Origin: Uloborus plumipes
Taxonomy: Eukaryota > Arthropoda > Arachnida > Araneae > Uloboridae
Assembly: GCA_038373865.1 (NCBI GenBank)
Contig: JAXGGA010000039.1
Location: 353,263 to 417,262, forward strand
DNA length: 64,000 nt
Direction: 5' to 3'
The position numbers and the translations under genes were made by a program. Numbering within the stretch: position 1 is the first letter of the stretch; each line of letters opens with the position of its first letter. This document shows positions 46,950 through 59,326 of this stretch, piece by piece. The notes beneath the pieces were generated by a model. It saw only the letters and a program-made list of their open reading frames with translations, was not told the DNA's origin and did not search any database.

Positions 46950-48514
46950 CAGGTAGTTATCAAAATAATGGAAACACTTGAGATTCATAAGAAAAATCTA
47001 CCGTTCATCGCAAAATAAGCTATCAATTGTTCTTTAACTTTAGTCATACAAAATATAGACTTCACCGGACATTTCCACATTGAAATTAAATCACTCATGC
47101 ATTTGGGGGGCGACAAAAAGGGGGGTCGTAAGAAAAACCGCTTTTTGACCATAACTCTTTGAAAACAGCTTGGAATAAGCTGTAAATTTCAGTAATTAAT
47201 TAGCATACTATGTATAATTACTGTACAGATTTTTATGAACGTACCACTTATACTTTCGAAGATATTAAACATTTTTTAAAAAACGGCAATTTTATTTGAA
47301 GGGTTTTTGCTCATAACACGCAGAATTTTTGATCAAACCTTATCAAAACTTCAGGAAGGATTACAAAATACAAGAGAAAGAACATACTAAAACGGTAAAT
47401 AACAATATAAAAAATCCGATGAGATATGAAAGTTAAAATGAAATAATTTTTCACGGCGCATGCGCGAGCGACAGAAATTTATAACTATAAAAATATTGTA
47501 GATGACTTATACTGCATCTTATAAAAAAAGTTCCAGTTGAATATCATAAAAATTGAAAAAGATATCAGCTATCTAGTGAGCTGTAATTCATTCATTCACA
47601 GACAATACATAAATGGCGAGGGGTTGTCCACAAATAGTGTGGTGAGAATCGAGCATTTTTTTTCAATGTTAAATTGTATACAGTTTGAAAATTTATATTC
47701 GGCATAGAAGTCACATTTCGCCTATTCGGCCAAAAAGATCTTATAGGTAGGTGGCCAAAAGCATCCGGACACACCCTGAAACGTTGGTTTTGAACTCTGA
47801 CGCAATAACCTTTAATTTGAAAATAGCTCTTTGTGGACAGTCCTTCACTATTTATGCATTGTCTGCGAAATGAATGAAATACAGCTCACTAGATCGCTGA
47901 TATCTTTTTCAATTTTCATAATATTCAACTGGAACTTTTTTTATAAGATGCAGTATAAACCAGGCTACAATATTTTTGTACTTATAAATTTCTGTCGTTC
48001 GCGCATGCGCCGAGAAAAATTATTTTTTTTAACGTTCATATCTCATTGGATTTTTAATATTTTTATTTACCGTTTTAGTATGTTCTTTCTCTTGTATTTT
48101 GTCATCCTTCCTGAAGTTTTGATAAAGTTTGATCAAAAACTTTGCGTGTTATGAGCAAAAACCCTTCAAATAAAATTGCCGTTTTTTAAAAAATGTTTCA
48201 TATCTTCGAAAGTATAAGTGGTACATTCATAAAAATTTGTACAGTAATTATACATAGTATGCTAATTAATTACTGAAATTTACAGCTTATTCCAAGCTAT
48301 TTTAAAAGAGTTATGGTCAAAAAGCGGTTTTTCTTACGACCCCCCTTTTTGTCGTCCCCCAAATGCATGAGTGATTTAATTTCAATGTGGAAATGTCCGC
48401 GAAGTCTATACTTTGTATGACTAAAGTTAAAGAACAATTGATAGCTTATTTTGCGATGAACGGTAGATTTTTCTTATGAATCTCAAGTGTTTCCATTATT
48501 TTGATAACTACCTG
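46950..48514. mobile_element. 1565 bp palindromic (foldback) element with TA flanks
   Basis: Inverted ends CAGGTAGTTATCAAAATAAT, flanked by TA (46948-46949 and 48515-48516). The arms pair almost continuously for about 690 bp (46950-47637 and 47833-48514) around a loop of about 195 bp. The loop contains GGTGGCCAAAAGCATCCGGA (47751-47770), which looks like the end of a different Tc1-like element. TA flanks and CAG-initial ends suggest Tc1/mariner. No transposase. The open frame at 47831-48154 lies within the palindromic arm. Confidence 0.85.
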
Positions 48515-49461
48515 TATCTCATTTTACCCAATAAGATGTTGTTTAATATTTAATTCTATTAAAAACTTTCACTGAACGTTTTGAAGATATGATGGTAAGT
48601 ATGGTTTTCATTTTATTTTAGACAGTAAAAATGATGTTTTTTTTTCTTCTTTTTTTCATAAACGAAGAGAGAAGCAAATACAAATTGAAGTTTCCATTTA
48701 TTCCTTTTGGGTTGTCTTCAAATGGAAAAAAAATAGCAATCCTTCCACCTTTGTTGCATCAAGCTGTTGCTTCACATGTGATTCTAAAACTATCAAAATA
48801 AAAACCAATTGCTTTTACTAAGTCTTCAATTTTGACATTCTTTATATTGCGGAGTTAAAATATTCTCAAATGCAAATTAATAAAATGCTGTAACAAGAAT
48901 AAATTCTGCCAAAAAGAAAGTCCAAAAATATGTGATTGTTGTGTATTGGTTTTCAATCTTTAGATTTATTCTGAAGAGCAGAAGTTCTGCGCGAGTTCAG
49001 CTTGTTATATAACACATTTTTGTAATATATTCGTTGTATTGAAAATTTGAACTTTTGGCACTGACTAAAAACAATTGCAGCGAATTTAAAAACGCTTTAA
49101 AAGATAACATTTGCACAATAATATTAGAACAATCAGTTTTGAACATTTCAAAAACATGTTCCATAATAACTTTTGAATGAACAGCCATATTTGAACCATT
49201 TTTCTTTTTTGATGGAACCATCTCGGTGGTACGATCTCATTCCTGTGTTAAACTTTTCAATTTGAATATTATTTCTTTCAACTTTGAACAGCTGAAACAC
49301 CCCCCCCCGCATCCCCCACTACATTTGAAAAAACAGTCCTATTTGTACGAACCTTTTTTGGTCGAAACATTTCGGTGAATTCATCTTATTCCCGTATTAG
49401 CAATTTCAATTTAAACAACTTTTCGTTTAACTTCGAACCGTTCATTTACCTGTCCCATTAA
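48515..49461. other. Non-coding AT-rich stretch
   Basis: Nothing recognised. A C-run is present at about 49302-49309. The final TTAA is the target site of the next element. Confidence 0.4.
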
Positions 49462-49978
49462 CACATTTATGCCCAGTAGCCTAAAAACGGGACGATTGTT
49501 AGTTACTGCATACAAAAACCTGCAATGGGTACATCATTTTACTCTAAAGCTGTTTTTCACAAGTTAAATAGTCCTTCTTCTTGTAAAAACCATTTAGAGC
49601 CACTATTTGGACATCAGAGTTTATTCATTGACAGCTATTTTCAGACAAATCAGTCAAGCAACGATCCAGCATGTGTAGCCACAGAAAGTAAGTTTTTTTG
49701 CGCACTTTTTTTTTCATAAAATTAAACTATTTTAAAATGATTTGCTTAAAATTGATCAAAGATGCCTTCTATAATGTTAATTTGCACAAGTAAAGTCAAG
49801 TAAGGTCGTATTTTGCTCACATATCTGCAAAATGTCCCATAAACAGGACATTAAATGAATTAATAAATGTGGCAACGGCAAACTATTTAAAGCCTAAAAT
49901 GTATGTAAACCATTCCAAGTAAGAGTTTTAAGCAGATAAAAATTGAAATTTTTTTTAAAAAACTTGGGCATAAATGGG
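49462..49978. mobile_element. TTAA-type (piggyBac-like) MITE, copy 2
   Basis: 517 bp, flanked by perfect TTAA (49458-49461 and 49979-49982). The ends are CACATTTATGCCCA on the left and the inverse of CCCATTTATGCCCA on the right. Near the left end is CCTAAAAACGGGAC, comparable to the hairpin near the left end of the 34675 element. No transposase frame. The superfamily call rests on the TTAA target and the CCCATT start. Confidence 0.75.
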
Positions 49979-50274
49979 TTAATAACGCTAGTTCGTTTTT
50001 AATCTGACTAAACAGTCATATTCGAACAAACTTTTTTTTTTGTTATAAAGGTTTCAGAGAGGACATACATTTGCAGTCTTATGTAGTTAATAAAATATTG
50101 ATAACATGCTAAAATGTCGATGATGGTAAAATATGCTGTTTATATCTCGACGATAATTGTTATGTTAAAATGTAAAATGAGACAAAAAGATAAATTTGTA
50201 AAATGATGAAAAACACAGAAACATCCTCACTAATTTTGAAAATATGAATGAAAAAGTAGTCATATACAAAAATC

Positions 50275-50525
50275 GAACGAATACCTTTGTGCTGAAAAGT
50301 AATATTGGAATAACCAACGTTATGCAAAATGTAGTGCAAATGCTTGCAAATGTTATGCGTTACAACGCTGAGTATTCCAATTTTACTTTTCAGCTCAAAA
50401 ACATTTATGCAGATTCTCGCACATTTTGTGCATTATAACGTTGGTTATTTCAATTTCACTTTTCAGCTTAAAAGTATTTATGCCGATTCTTGCAAATTTT
50501 GTGCGTTATAGTGTTGATTATTCTA
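50275..50525. repeat. Short inverted and tandem repeat cluster
   Basis: A unit of about 90 bp containing TTTCACTTTTCAGCT.AAAA and TTTATGC.GATTCT.GCA occurs in direct orientation at about 50354 and 50447. A partial copy in reverse orientation (GCTGAAAAGTAATATTGGAA) precedes them at about 50290. The cluster may be a small element with inverted ends. No target duplication was found. Confidence 0.6.
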
Positions 50526-51120
50526 ATTTCAATAGTCATATATATGTTTAGAATTCAAAGTGAAAGCAACAGAGATAATGTTTTAAAAACTGTATCCTTT
50601 GAATAAATTTAAATGATAAATTCCATATTTTATTGCTCATTTACTAAGTCAAGTTTTTTAGCACTTGCACTGGTGCATACAGAAAGAATCTAGAAAAAAA
50701 AATCGATTAGACTGACACATAGACACAAAACTAAATAAATAATATATAAACCTTTTCTGTAAAAGAAATTTATAACTGAATCAAAGTGCATTGATAGCAA
50801 TCTTTAACAGTTGGAAAATGGGATCAAATTACGTTTTTTGGGGAAAATGTCAAAAATGTATATTATCATGCCATCATTCTTCATCACAATGTAGAATAAC
50901 GTGCAATGAAATTTTAAAATACAGTAAAAGTTTTTTGTTTCCGGAGGGAGATAATGTTTGGATTTTTTTTTTATTGCAAACAGTGCTAGACATTCCTGGT
51001 CCTGAAATAGAGCAAGAGGACAATATTTCTTTCTAGAAATGCTCATGTGCTAATTGTTTTCTCATTAATGAACAAAAATACAGAATTACTATTCAATTAA
51101 TCGTGAAATTAAATACTTTA

Positions 51121-51358
51121 AAACCCTGACTCATTTTACCCCAACTAGTGACCCGTTTTACCACGCTGGGGGGTAAAATGGGTCATTGACAACACATATT
51201 CTAACTTATTTATCGGTATCAATATTTTGTTTTTTCCGAGATATTTTACAAGAAAGAGTCATTTGTATATATTGAGCAGTTTATTCACTGGTTGAATTAA
51301 TTCATTTTTTACTGTCAAAGCCTGATTCCTTTTTGACCCATTTTACCCCACCTGACCT
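51121..51358. mobile_element. Pogo-like fragment with GACCCATTTTACCCC motif
   Basis: The right end reads GACCCATTTTACCCCACCTG, then ACCT and TA. CATTTTACCCC and its complement occur four times in 240 bp, including GGGGGGTAAAATGGGTCA at about 51168. The matching left terminus is lacking, so this is a relic. It shares the plan of the other pogo-like families but has a different motif. No coding sequence. Confidence 0.5.
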
Positions 51359-52235
51359 TATATATGTTTTTTTCATAGATAATGATATACTAATTGCAAT
51401 AGCATTTCTAATTTTGTGGAGCTGAAATTATTAGTGTAGCTGTAAAAAGATAAATCTACCCGAAGAATGTAACAACCATGTAGCAAGTGATTACAAAATT
51501 CCTAGCTCTAGGTGAAAAAAAAAAAACACGTTGGAATGCGCCAAATTACCTGTCAGCGAAATGCATTTATTAATTTTACACTCAAGTTATTTCTCTTCAA
51601 AGAAAAGAGGTGGGTGCAGATTTCCACTCATAATTAATTTTCTTCTATCTTGAAAATGAATTAACGAGTAATATTAAATGCACGTCAGCTCAATCTGCCA
51701 AGTGAGAAAGAAAATTCAAAAGAAACTCACGCGAATTACTTGCCCTTTCTATTAAAATTTCATTAAATTGTAGGGATTATGCGTTATGGAAAAGATGTGA
51801 TTATTCGAAATTTAGTTCAAGTTTTCTTTGTATATTTGAAGATAATGCTCAAAACGTTAAGCAACAGTTTGACGAACACGCAAGCTTATTGTATAAATTA
51901 CATACTAAGATTTTAGCGAAATAATTTCTTGTACACATTCCAAATACCTATGTTTTAATCAGTAAGGTAATCAATCTAGAAAATCTTAAGTTGTCTATGG
52001 AATAACAATAACAATAGAAAAAAAAAGTTAAAATCTTATTCATTCTCTATACTTGTTAGTGTAAAACTTATGCTACACGATTTTGATATTCAACTTTGCT
52101 GTAAAAGCAAACAAGCAAATGAAAATGATGTGCATTTTAGAAGGAAACTAGTTCAGAATATTAGTCGAAAACAAGATAATGAAGCATAGTGGATCATATA
52201 AAAGGGATAAAAGAATTGATAACAGGTATGAAATA
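51359..52235. other. Non-coding AT-rich stretch
   Basis: Nothing recognised. Confidence 0.4.
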
Positions 52236-52505
52236 AAAAGCGAATTGACCGATTACCGATTAACGGTTAATCAGCTGTTGATAATCGGCCTAGCCGATTA
52301 ATGATCATTATGATTATTATTACTACTACCAATCTCACAATCTTTTTTTTCTCTTTATTTTAGAATTCCTATTTTAGTTACTAAATAATTTACTGGAGAA
52401 GATTTTTTTTTTTAATTATCCTAATTTGTAAACAATAATTTCAGAAATTAATCCAATTTATCGGAATTAATTTTCATATTATTGGAAAAAATACATTAGT
52501 GTACA
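52236..52505. mobile_element. hAT MITE relic, both ends missing
   Basis: GACCGATTACCGATTAACGG, then GTTGATAATCGGCC and GCCGATTAATGATCATTATG, follow the order of the 8454-9189 element for about 270 bp. Neither terminal repeat is present. Confidence 0.7.
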
Positions 52506-52694
52506 ACATGTAGTACACTTCCGTACTTTGTGCTATACTTATTTTTCCAAAAAAAATCTTGTTAATAAATTTATTCATCCTAGTTTCGCTGGTTGATCGG
52601 TAAAATTTGTCTAATTATAAATAAAATGAAATACTCATGATTTCGTATTCGCAGTTGAAAGTATTTAATAGTTCCTGATAGTGCCATATTAATA

Positions 52695-54550
52695 AGGGAA
52701 AGTACCCCAAAACGGGATAGCTAACCTATTCTTCGCTTTATTTCTTATTGTATACAAGGTACATTCCAAAATTAGACGCCATTTAAAAGTATACACCTTT
52801 TACATTACTAAAAATACCTTTGTCATATTTGTCCGATATTATTAATGTGAAAATACTGGTTTCAAAAAGTCTTATACGATCCCGTCTTACCCGACCAAGG
52901 GTGGATAAAACGGGATAGGGAATTGTATGTTATTATTTTGTACTGATTTTACTTTTGATTTAGTTTTTAGACCAAAAATAGGCTACGTAATTGTAAAGTT
53001 GGAGAATTACATAACACAGAAATCGCATAAAATATGTCGTCTTCTTCGTTTGCTTTGGAATAAGCTTCGTGGGCCCATCCCTGGCAGCTCGAACATTGTA
53101 TCCAGCTTCCTTCTCCAGATTTCGATTCAAGATACAGAGCGTTGCAGAAAATGCATGCTTCATCTTTTTCAGTTTCATCTTCTGAAGAAGACGACGTCCA
53201 ACCTTGGATAACTGATGATTTTTTTCTTCGGTTTTTTTCATGTTACGTCCATTTTCTTCCATTTTTGCAAATGATGTTTGTGAAGTTTTTTCGAGTTCAG
53301 AGTAACATTTTTTAAATTTATATGCCTGTTTTGCATCTCCATTTGGTTTTCTTTTACGTCTCATTTGTTTTGTCTTCGGAACATTCAATAGACTTGTTTT
53401 GGCAGCCCTTTTTTTTTTTTTTTTTTTTGCAGCTTTGGAGTTCTTTCTCATTCTTTTTTTTTTCTCGTTCTTCTTCTTCCAACTCAAGTTTATATGGGCT
53501 TCTTTTTATAAATGCTGCTTTCCCTCTTCTATTATCTTGTTTATTTTGAGGTCTTGGTCCAATCACTCGTGGTGGAGGTAGAATATCTTTGGGTGATATA
53601 AAAAATGGCAGTGAAGGGCGACAGTATAGTCCAAGTCCTTTGACTCCTGTTGAAGTGAACGGTTGGATAAAGCCTGCATTTGTGCTAGTGTTATCTTTGC
53701 ACTAAGTGATTCTTTCAATACTGTCTCTAGTGGTTGTGATGACAGCAAACTGTTAGACGCTATGACTGAATTTGAAGATCCTTCGGATCTGATCTCATTT
53801 TTTTGTAGATTTAATGGGTATTAGGACGTCATGTTCTGAGTATCCAGCAATGGGTTATCTGTTGGAAGAGAGGAAGCGAAGAGATATTCAGGAAAGACAT
53901 CTGGATTTATATGGGAAAATGCCTGTTTTCGTGAACCCATTCACAGCAGTTTCGACAAGAGCTGCTCATTAAAATGCTGCATTGAACATATTTCCTACTT
54001 CGTAGATAGTAATCCCTTTGTCAAGATGGTTGAACATCCACTTGCGAACCTCTAGCTCGCTTCGTGCTGCTTAAACACATTGAAAAAACATTAATGGAAA
54101 TGGTCGGGTAAAACGGGACACATCAAAATTGTATCCCGTTTTGGGCACCCTAAAAGTGTCCCGTTTTGCCCGACCATGATGCTTTTGACAACATAAAGGG
54201 CTGACCCCGGAACCGCCACTCACTAGCAATATTTAAGTACATGAAATTGTTGCTAAAAGAGCTATGAACAAAATGCAGTTCTAACCGGAATTATTCCGAA
54301 TTACGGATAACGACAATTCTAGTTGTTCTGCAGTCGAAAAAAGTAAAAAGTAAGTAAAATTTTCAATTGAAAACTTTGAAAAAATATTTCTTTGCGAAAT
54401 ACGTGGCTAGAGTTGAGATATTAACTGAGTATGCTGTCATGGCGGTCGAGAACCAGTTTAGCCTGTCTCCTGCGAAATAGTACCAGCAGTCAAGCTCCAA
54501 CGCCCACTATCCCGTTTTACCCGCCTATCCCGTTTTGGGCAACTCTTCCC
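52695..54550 (-). mobile_element. Pogo/Tigger-like transposon, internally deleted
   Basis: Inverted ends: left AGGGAAAGTACCCCAAAACG, right complement of GGGAAGAGTTGCCCAAAACG. They share CCCAAAACGGGATAG. TA follows the right end (54551-54552) and TAA precedes the left. Copies of TAAAACGGGATAG or its complement lie at 52708, 52880-52920, 54103-54175 and 54506-54538. The middle codes for only the C-terminal part of a transposase (minus strand, 53000-54080). The DDE core has been deleted, leaving a 1.86 kb non-autonomous copy. Confidence 0.8.
53000..54080 (-). pseudogene. C-terminal part of a pogo/Tigger transposase with PHD-like finger
   Basis: Minus-strand frames, broken by at least three frameshifts, follow a Tigger-type tail. 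First KGITIYEVGNMFNAAF and ALVETAVNGFTKTGIFP, then NPDVFPEYLFASSLPTDNP (54050-53850). Then GFIQPFTSTGVKGLG, a proline-rich block SPKDILPPPRVIGPRPQNKQ, and RGKAAFIKRSPYKLELEEEE, then a long lysine-rich linker. At 53161-53039 a finger reads EACIFCNALYLES and later WIQCSSCQGWAHEAY. The last position, normally Cys, is Tyr. The catalytic core is absent. Family known; loss of function inferred. Confidence 0.78.
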
Positions 54551-54552
54551 TA

Positions 54553-55166
54553 CCAGCTGCGAAGGTTATCTTTCAATATTCCATTCAGTTTTATACGCAT
54601 TGTATGAACTATTTTTTTTTAAATTTTATTCTGTACACGTTCACACAAATGCATTATGTCAAAATTCATTTAAAAATTTAACACACTGAAAATAAATAAA
54701 AAATTGTATGGGAACGTAGAGATTCGGAAGACGTGAAGTTATGTGTAGAAAAATACTGAAATGTAGAAATCGCTTTCTCCCTGAGAAAAAAATAATTCTG
54801 ATTTTTTAACAGATGAATCTCAGTTTATACTATGTTTGGACCATCAATAAGAAAGAAACGTTGGAAAGTATCATATTAGCATCTGATTACAGACCCATGA
54901 TTTTGTATATTAAATAACGTTTTTATTCGCTTTTGGAAATTGACTTTCTCCGAAAGACATAATATCAAAAAGCTGGCGCTTGTTTACAATAAAAACTGAG
55001 TTTTATTTTTGTACCTATTTTTGTTTATTTTATACCTCCGCCCAGTACCTTCCTAAAAAATTGCAATCACTTGATACTTTGTGAATGTTATACCTTGTAT
55101 TTCCTACTGTTACATCGTTCCACAAAGATAATCATTCATTTTACATGCTTGGAGTACTTAAAGCAA
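54553..55166. other. Non-coding AT-rich stretch
   Basis: Nothing recognised. Confidence 0.4.
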
Positions 55167-55174
55167 CAAATGAC

Positions 55175-55921
55175 CAGTGGCGCAGCAAGGGGTTGGCAGG
55201 AGTGGCTCTTGCCACGGGAGCAGCAACTAGGGGGCGGCATTTTGACCGAAAAAGAAATGAAATAAATAAATCAACCAATCAATAAAATTTTGTCAAGTCC
55301 GAACAGACTATAAGACAAGAATTTGATAGACTGTCCCGAGCAGCCCGAAATGCGCACCCACGCTGCAGCACAAACCATGCAGAATGTGCGACTTTGTTTC
55401 GGTTGATTTTGGTTGGATACAGTGATGTTAACGTGAATCTTTTTTGGCAGGATAGAATTTCTTATATGGGACCTGGAGTCTATATAGGATAGACCGACCA
55501 GTGAATGAACTCCTTGTTTTTTTTTTTCTGAAAAAATAGAGTTTTAACGCATCTATTTTAGATCAATCGTTTAGAAATAACTTCTTTCTACATATTTACA
55601 GATTGAAAAAGGTCTAAAAATACTACATTAGTCATCCGGGGAGGGTGTTCAATTGTTCATTAACTGAGTTTGGGCACTTCTTCTACATCGAAAAACCTGA
55701 TGTAGAAATATAAAAGCTCTCCCAAGTAACACTAAAAGAAAGAAAAAGGAATATCAAAGTTGCAATATTGTCTGCAAAATTTCCGAATAAAAAAATCAAA
55801 AAATTTTGGAACCAGGAAACTTTGGGAGTCAGAATGACCTCACATTAGGCCGATCCTTGGGGGGGGGGGGCTCAATTTCATAAGTTTACCACTGGCGCTG
55901 GACCCTATAGTTATGCTACTG
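55175..55921. mobile_element. Non-autonomous hAT element, second family
   Basis: 747 bp with a perfect 8 bp target duplication CAAATGAC (55167-55174 and 55922-55929). The left end is CAGTGGCGCAGCAAGGGG. The right end is the complement of CAGTAGCATAACTATAGGGT, a diverged partner. CAGTGGCG.AGC starts are widespread in animal hAT MITEs. A second CACTGGCGCTGG end-like motif lies just inside the right end (55890), and a run of 13 G at 55858-55870 precedes it. No transposase frame. Confidence 0.8.
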
Positions 55922-55929
55922 CAAATGAC

Positions 55930-56838
55930 ACAATCAGATTTCAAGAAAAAAAATCAGATACCGTCAGTCGAGACAATTTTCAACCATGCAACAAAAGTAA
56001 TTTCAAATTTTTTCCTTTCTCCTCTTGCACCACAGTAATAACTACGAAGTTTATATATAACATAACGGAAATATGTGCATATACCTTGAATGTTTTTCTT
56101 CAAGCTCAAAAGGAAAATACTTCATAAAATGGCTCATTTGGCAAAAGTGTCCCCTGGGAGGAGCAGATTACTAATGTTTGCTATTTGCCCAACTTGTTAC
56201 AGGAAACATTCATACTTTCTCGTAGCATCACTCTCCCTCTCTCTCTCTCTTTTTTCTTTATTTTTCATCAGAAGACGAAACATAAAAGCTGGTAAGATGT
56301 CTTTGGAAGTTATCCTACAAAGGGAAGTTTCTGGTACTTGAAGCAGTGGTATTAATCTTGTTTGGTTCTTTTATGTCTGTAGCACTTATAGTACGATTTC
56401 AGGTACACGAATATACTTCTGAAATATTTGATGAAGAATTCAACATAATTTCGGGTTTATTTAAATAGAAACTTTGAAAAGTAAAGAAATGGTTTCGTGT
56501 AGTTTTTTACTTTTTAATTTTAATTAGTAATTTAATATTTTATACCGCTATTACTTATATTTTATTTTCTTCCTTTAATTTATTAATTAACTAGCTGCGT
56601 GGCCCGGCTCTGCCCGGTATAACTTGAGAATAAAATTTATGTCAAGTAACACGGGTCTATAAAAGTACCGATTAGATTTAAGTCGACATTTTGCGCAGGA
56701 CGAAGAATGAATCAATCGCCAAAAAATTTTTAAATCCCCGCTACAGGAAAAGCAAAAGCAAGAATTTTATTTGTTTATGTTCAAGAACAAAATGGCAACA
56801 CCTTTTTGGTATCAATAATTTCTTTCACGCTATTTAGG
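55930..56838. other. Non-coding stretch with a LINE-like start motif
   Basis: AACTAGCTGCGTGGCCCGGC at about 56589 resembles the start of the 44967 segment and of related arthropod repeats, but no clear end follows. A CTCTCT tract lies at about 56230-56249. No gene recognised. Confidence 0.4.
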
Positions 56839-57138
56839 CAGGGATTCAAGTGAAACAGCACTGCGATCGCTGCGAATTGCAATCGCTACTGGAAGTGAAT
56901 TACATTATCATCAACTTAACTTGGCATGACGTCACTACGGGTGGAGCCAATAGGAGCTCACAAGCACTCAGCGATCTCCTCTTATTCGCCAAGTATCCTG
57001 TGACGTTTTATCTAGCTCGTTTTTCATAGGCAAACGTCACGCTGACGTCACGATGTTTTTATCAAGAAACGTTCTAATGTAATTCATTTCCAGTCGCGAT
57101 TGTAATTTGCGATTGCCTGTTTCACTTGAATCCCTGCC
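56839..57138. mobile_element. PIF/Harbinger-type MITE, copy B
   Basis: 300 bp, flanked by TTA (56836-56838 and 57139-57141). Terminal inverted repeats GGCAGGGATTCAAGTGAAAC are perfect, and weaker pairing extends to about 70 bp. It matches copy A (18080-18381) over the whole length in the opposite orientation and looks better preserved. It includes TGACGTCA twice. Non-coding. Confidence 0.9.
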
Positions 57139-57141
57139 TTA

Positions 57142-58271
57142 ATTTATTTTACGCTCGTGCAGACGGTTTTATGAATCCGATTTATAATGGAAATTTCCAA
57201 ATTTAAAAACGCCCGTATCTTTTTTCAGGGTGGAGATAGCGATTAGTGGTTTTGAAAACCTTCGAAAGGAAAATTTTCTAACAAGTATTTTTTTGCGGTA
57301 TTTCGAATGAGACAAAGATCAGATAAGTATTTCCCTAGATATAGCCATTTTGAAGTCCAGATCCGACGTAAACTGTGGATGTGTACAAGGTACACACATA
57401 TATATATATAAACATATATATTCCTTGTTTTATTTATGTGGATAATAGGCTTTTTTTTGGTGGAGGCATTCCTATAGTGCAATTATATTTTTGATAAGTG
57501 GAATGTTTTAAAGTTCTATGAAATAAGCTTGGAAAATGTCAACTCCTACGTTGAATTTGGTAGACCCACCAGTAAATGAACATTTAAGGGAAATTTCAAT
57601 TTTGAAAATTCATAGCATTGTTGAAAACTGCAATTTTGCCACATGACATTAAAAACACTTCAGAGGGTATTTGCAATTCCTATTAAAAGAATATAAGAAT
57701 TGTTATGGTTCTACATAAAGTTTTTTGGGGGATTGAATTAAAAAATGTGCCCCGAACTGGTAAATGAACATTCCAAACAATGAAAAAAGCAATTTCTAGC
57801 AGTTTTCCTTCTGAATATAAGTAGAAGAAAGTTACTACTGCCAGTTCTCCAGAGAACTATGTTTTAAAAACCTATTTTTTCACGAAAATTACGAGGATTC
57901 CATTCAATGTTTGATCCATTCATCATTGAAAAGTATTTTTTCATTTTTTTGTTTTGATATAGACTAACAGCTCAATCTAAGGCTGCCTACACCACAACAA
58001 AGGGAGCTTTTTCTGTTGTTTGAGCCATTTGACGCTTATACTCCTATATTTTTAGGTGCTATGATTATTTGTTGTCAATAAAAATTATTCAAGAAATAAT
58101 TGTACGAGTAATTGAATTGACCATCGTACAGGCAAAAATAAGATTTTGCAAAAAACTTTAAATAGTTTTTCTTTTTTTTTAATATTTCATATTTTGGTTT
58201 TTTCTTAAACACCCTTGTGTTAAAAAAAAAAAAAAAAATATCTTTGTGCATTGATGTAGTAGAGAAAATAT
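57142..58271. other. Non-coding stretch
   Basis: GTAAATGAACATT occurs at about 57571 and 57760, and TGATCCATTCATCATTG at about 57913, possibly debris of an element related to 23784-24193. A TATA tract lies at about 57391-57420. No gene recognised. Confidence 0.4.
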
Positions 58272-59326
58272 TGTGGTGGGTACATGACTTAATGAAAGGT
58301 CAGTGAACAACCTACAAAATTCGCTAAGTGTGGCGCTTCTCCCCCCCCCCCAATTTGACGAAGAAAACGATAGATGGAATCGCCTGAATCGCCTGCGACG
58401 CAAAGAAAGGAGCAATCTTTTGGGATAGCTGAGCGAAAACAGGAAGTATTTGACGCACCCCCAATTTATGACTGCACAAGAATGCAAGCTCCTCGCACGC
58501 GAGAAACATCTGTGGAAGAAAACAGTTACGGTTGCAAAGAAAAGTCCCCAGGAGTGAAGGAGGAATCAAAAAAGGAGGGGAAAAGAGGCTAAAAAATTGG
58601 AGTTTGGCATCTGGCAAGGGGTGTGAGGGAGAGAAATGAAGTGAAAAGAACGACACACAAGAGTGGATATAAAAAGCATCGTCACCGGAGATTGGGGGGA
58701 TTTTGATTTTGGAAGTTTTGATATGTGTTACGATCTGTATGAGTTGGATATTGGGGCCGGTTTTGAGCGTCTCTGAATATTAGAATTTTGAGCGCCAATT
58801 CCGGTACTCAATAATCCGGTGTGATGGAAGACATGAACCAGACAACAAAATAATGTGACCTGGATGAAGGAGGCAAAAACCCTACATGTAATCAATGGAT
58901 ACCAGAATAAATATGTTCGACCCCACTAGGTGAGTTTTTTTTTTTTTTTTTAAGATGTGTTAGTCTTGCATTTTCTGAACGCCGCGCTTTTGGGCATTTC
59001 ACTCCAATGCAATGTACTTGTTTTTTTTTTTTTTTTTTTTTTTGTGTCGTGTTTAATTGCGGAATGTCAAGTGAGCAATTTTTACTGTTTGATAAATTAA
59101 CTTTATAATGTGTTTTCATCTAGTCTTGTAATAATGTTTTGTGGGGTTTTTTTTAAGCACTAACGATCACACGGCATAATTTATTCCTTTTTTCAAAATT
59201 TGTAACGTTCTTTGCTCACTGCATTCCAGATGAGGTTGTTTTTTTAGGAATTGGAGCAATGCTCGAAGCGAGTTTTTCCTTTTCAGCAGGATATTTATCT
59301 TTTTCTTACAGCAGAAATAAAGCATA
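58272..59326 (+). repeat. 1.05 kb direct repeat, copy 1
   Basis: Nearly identical to 60353-61388, with differences mostly at homopolymer tracts. It starts TGTGGTGGGTACATGACTTA and ends GCAGAAATAAAGCATA. It contains TATAAAAAG (58668) and AATAAA (58908 and 59316). The TG start and CA near the end, with sharp boundaries shared by both copies, would fit long terminal repeats of a non-coding retrotransposon, but no primer site was identified. A minus-strand frame preserved in both copies (58324-58656) is proline-rich, without a recognisable domain. Confidence 0.75.

Noticed and set aside
52960..53487. 175-codon lysine-rich frame taken as a separate protein
   Set aside because: It mixes the transposase linker with out-of-frame translation of the finger. 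The finger is in the neighbouring frame, so the region is a broken transposase.
58324..58656. Minus-strand frame preserved in both 1.05 kb repeats
   Set aside because: Preservation follows from recent duplication. It is proline- and phenylalanine-rich with no domain, and it changes its end in the second copy.
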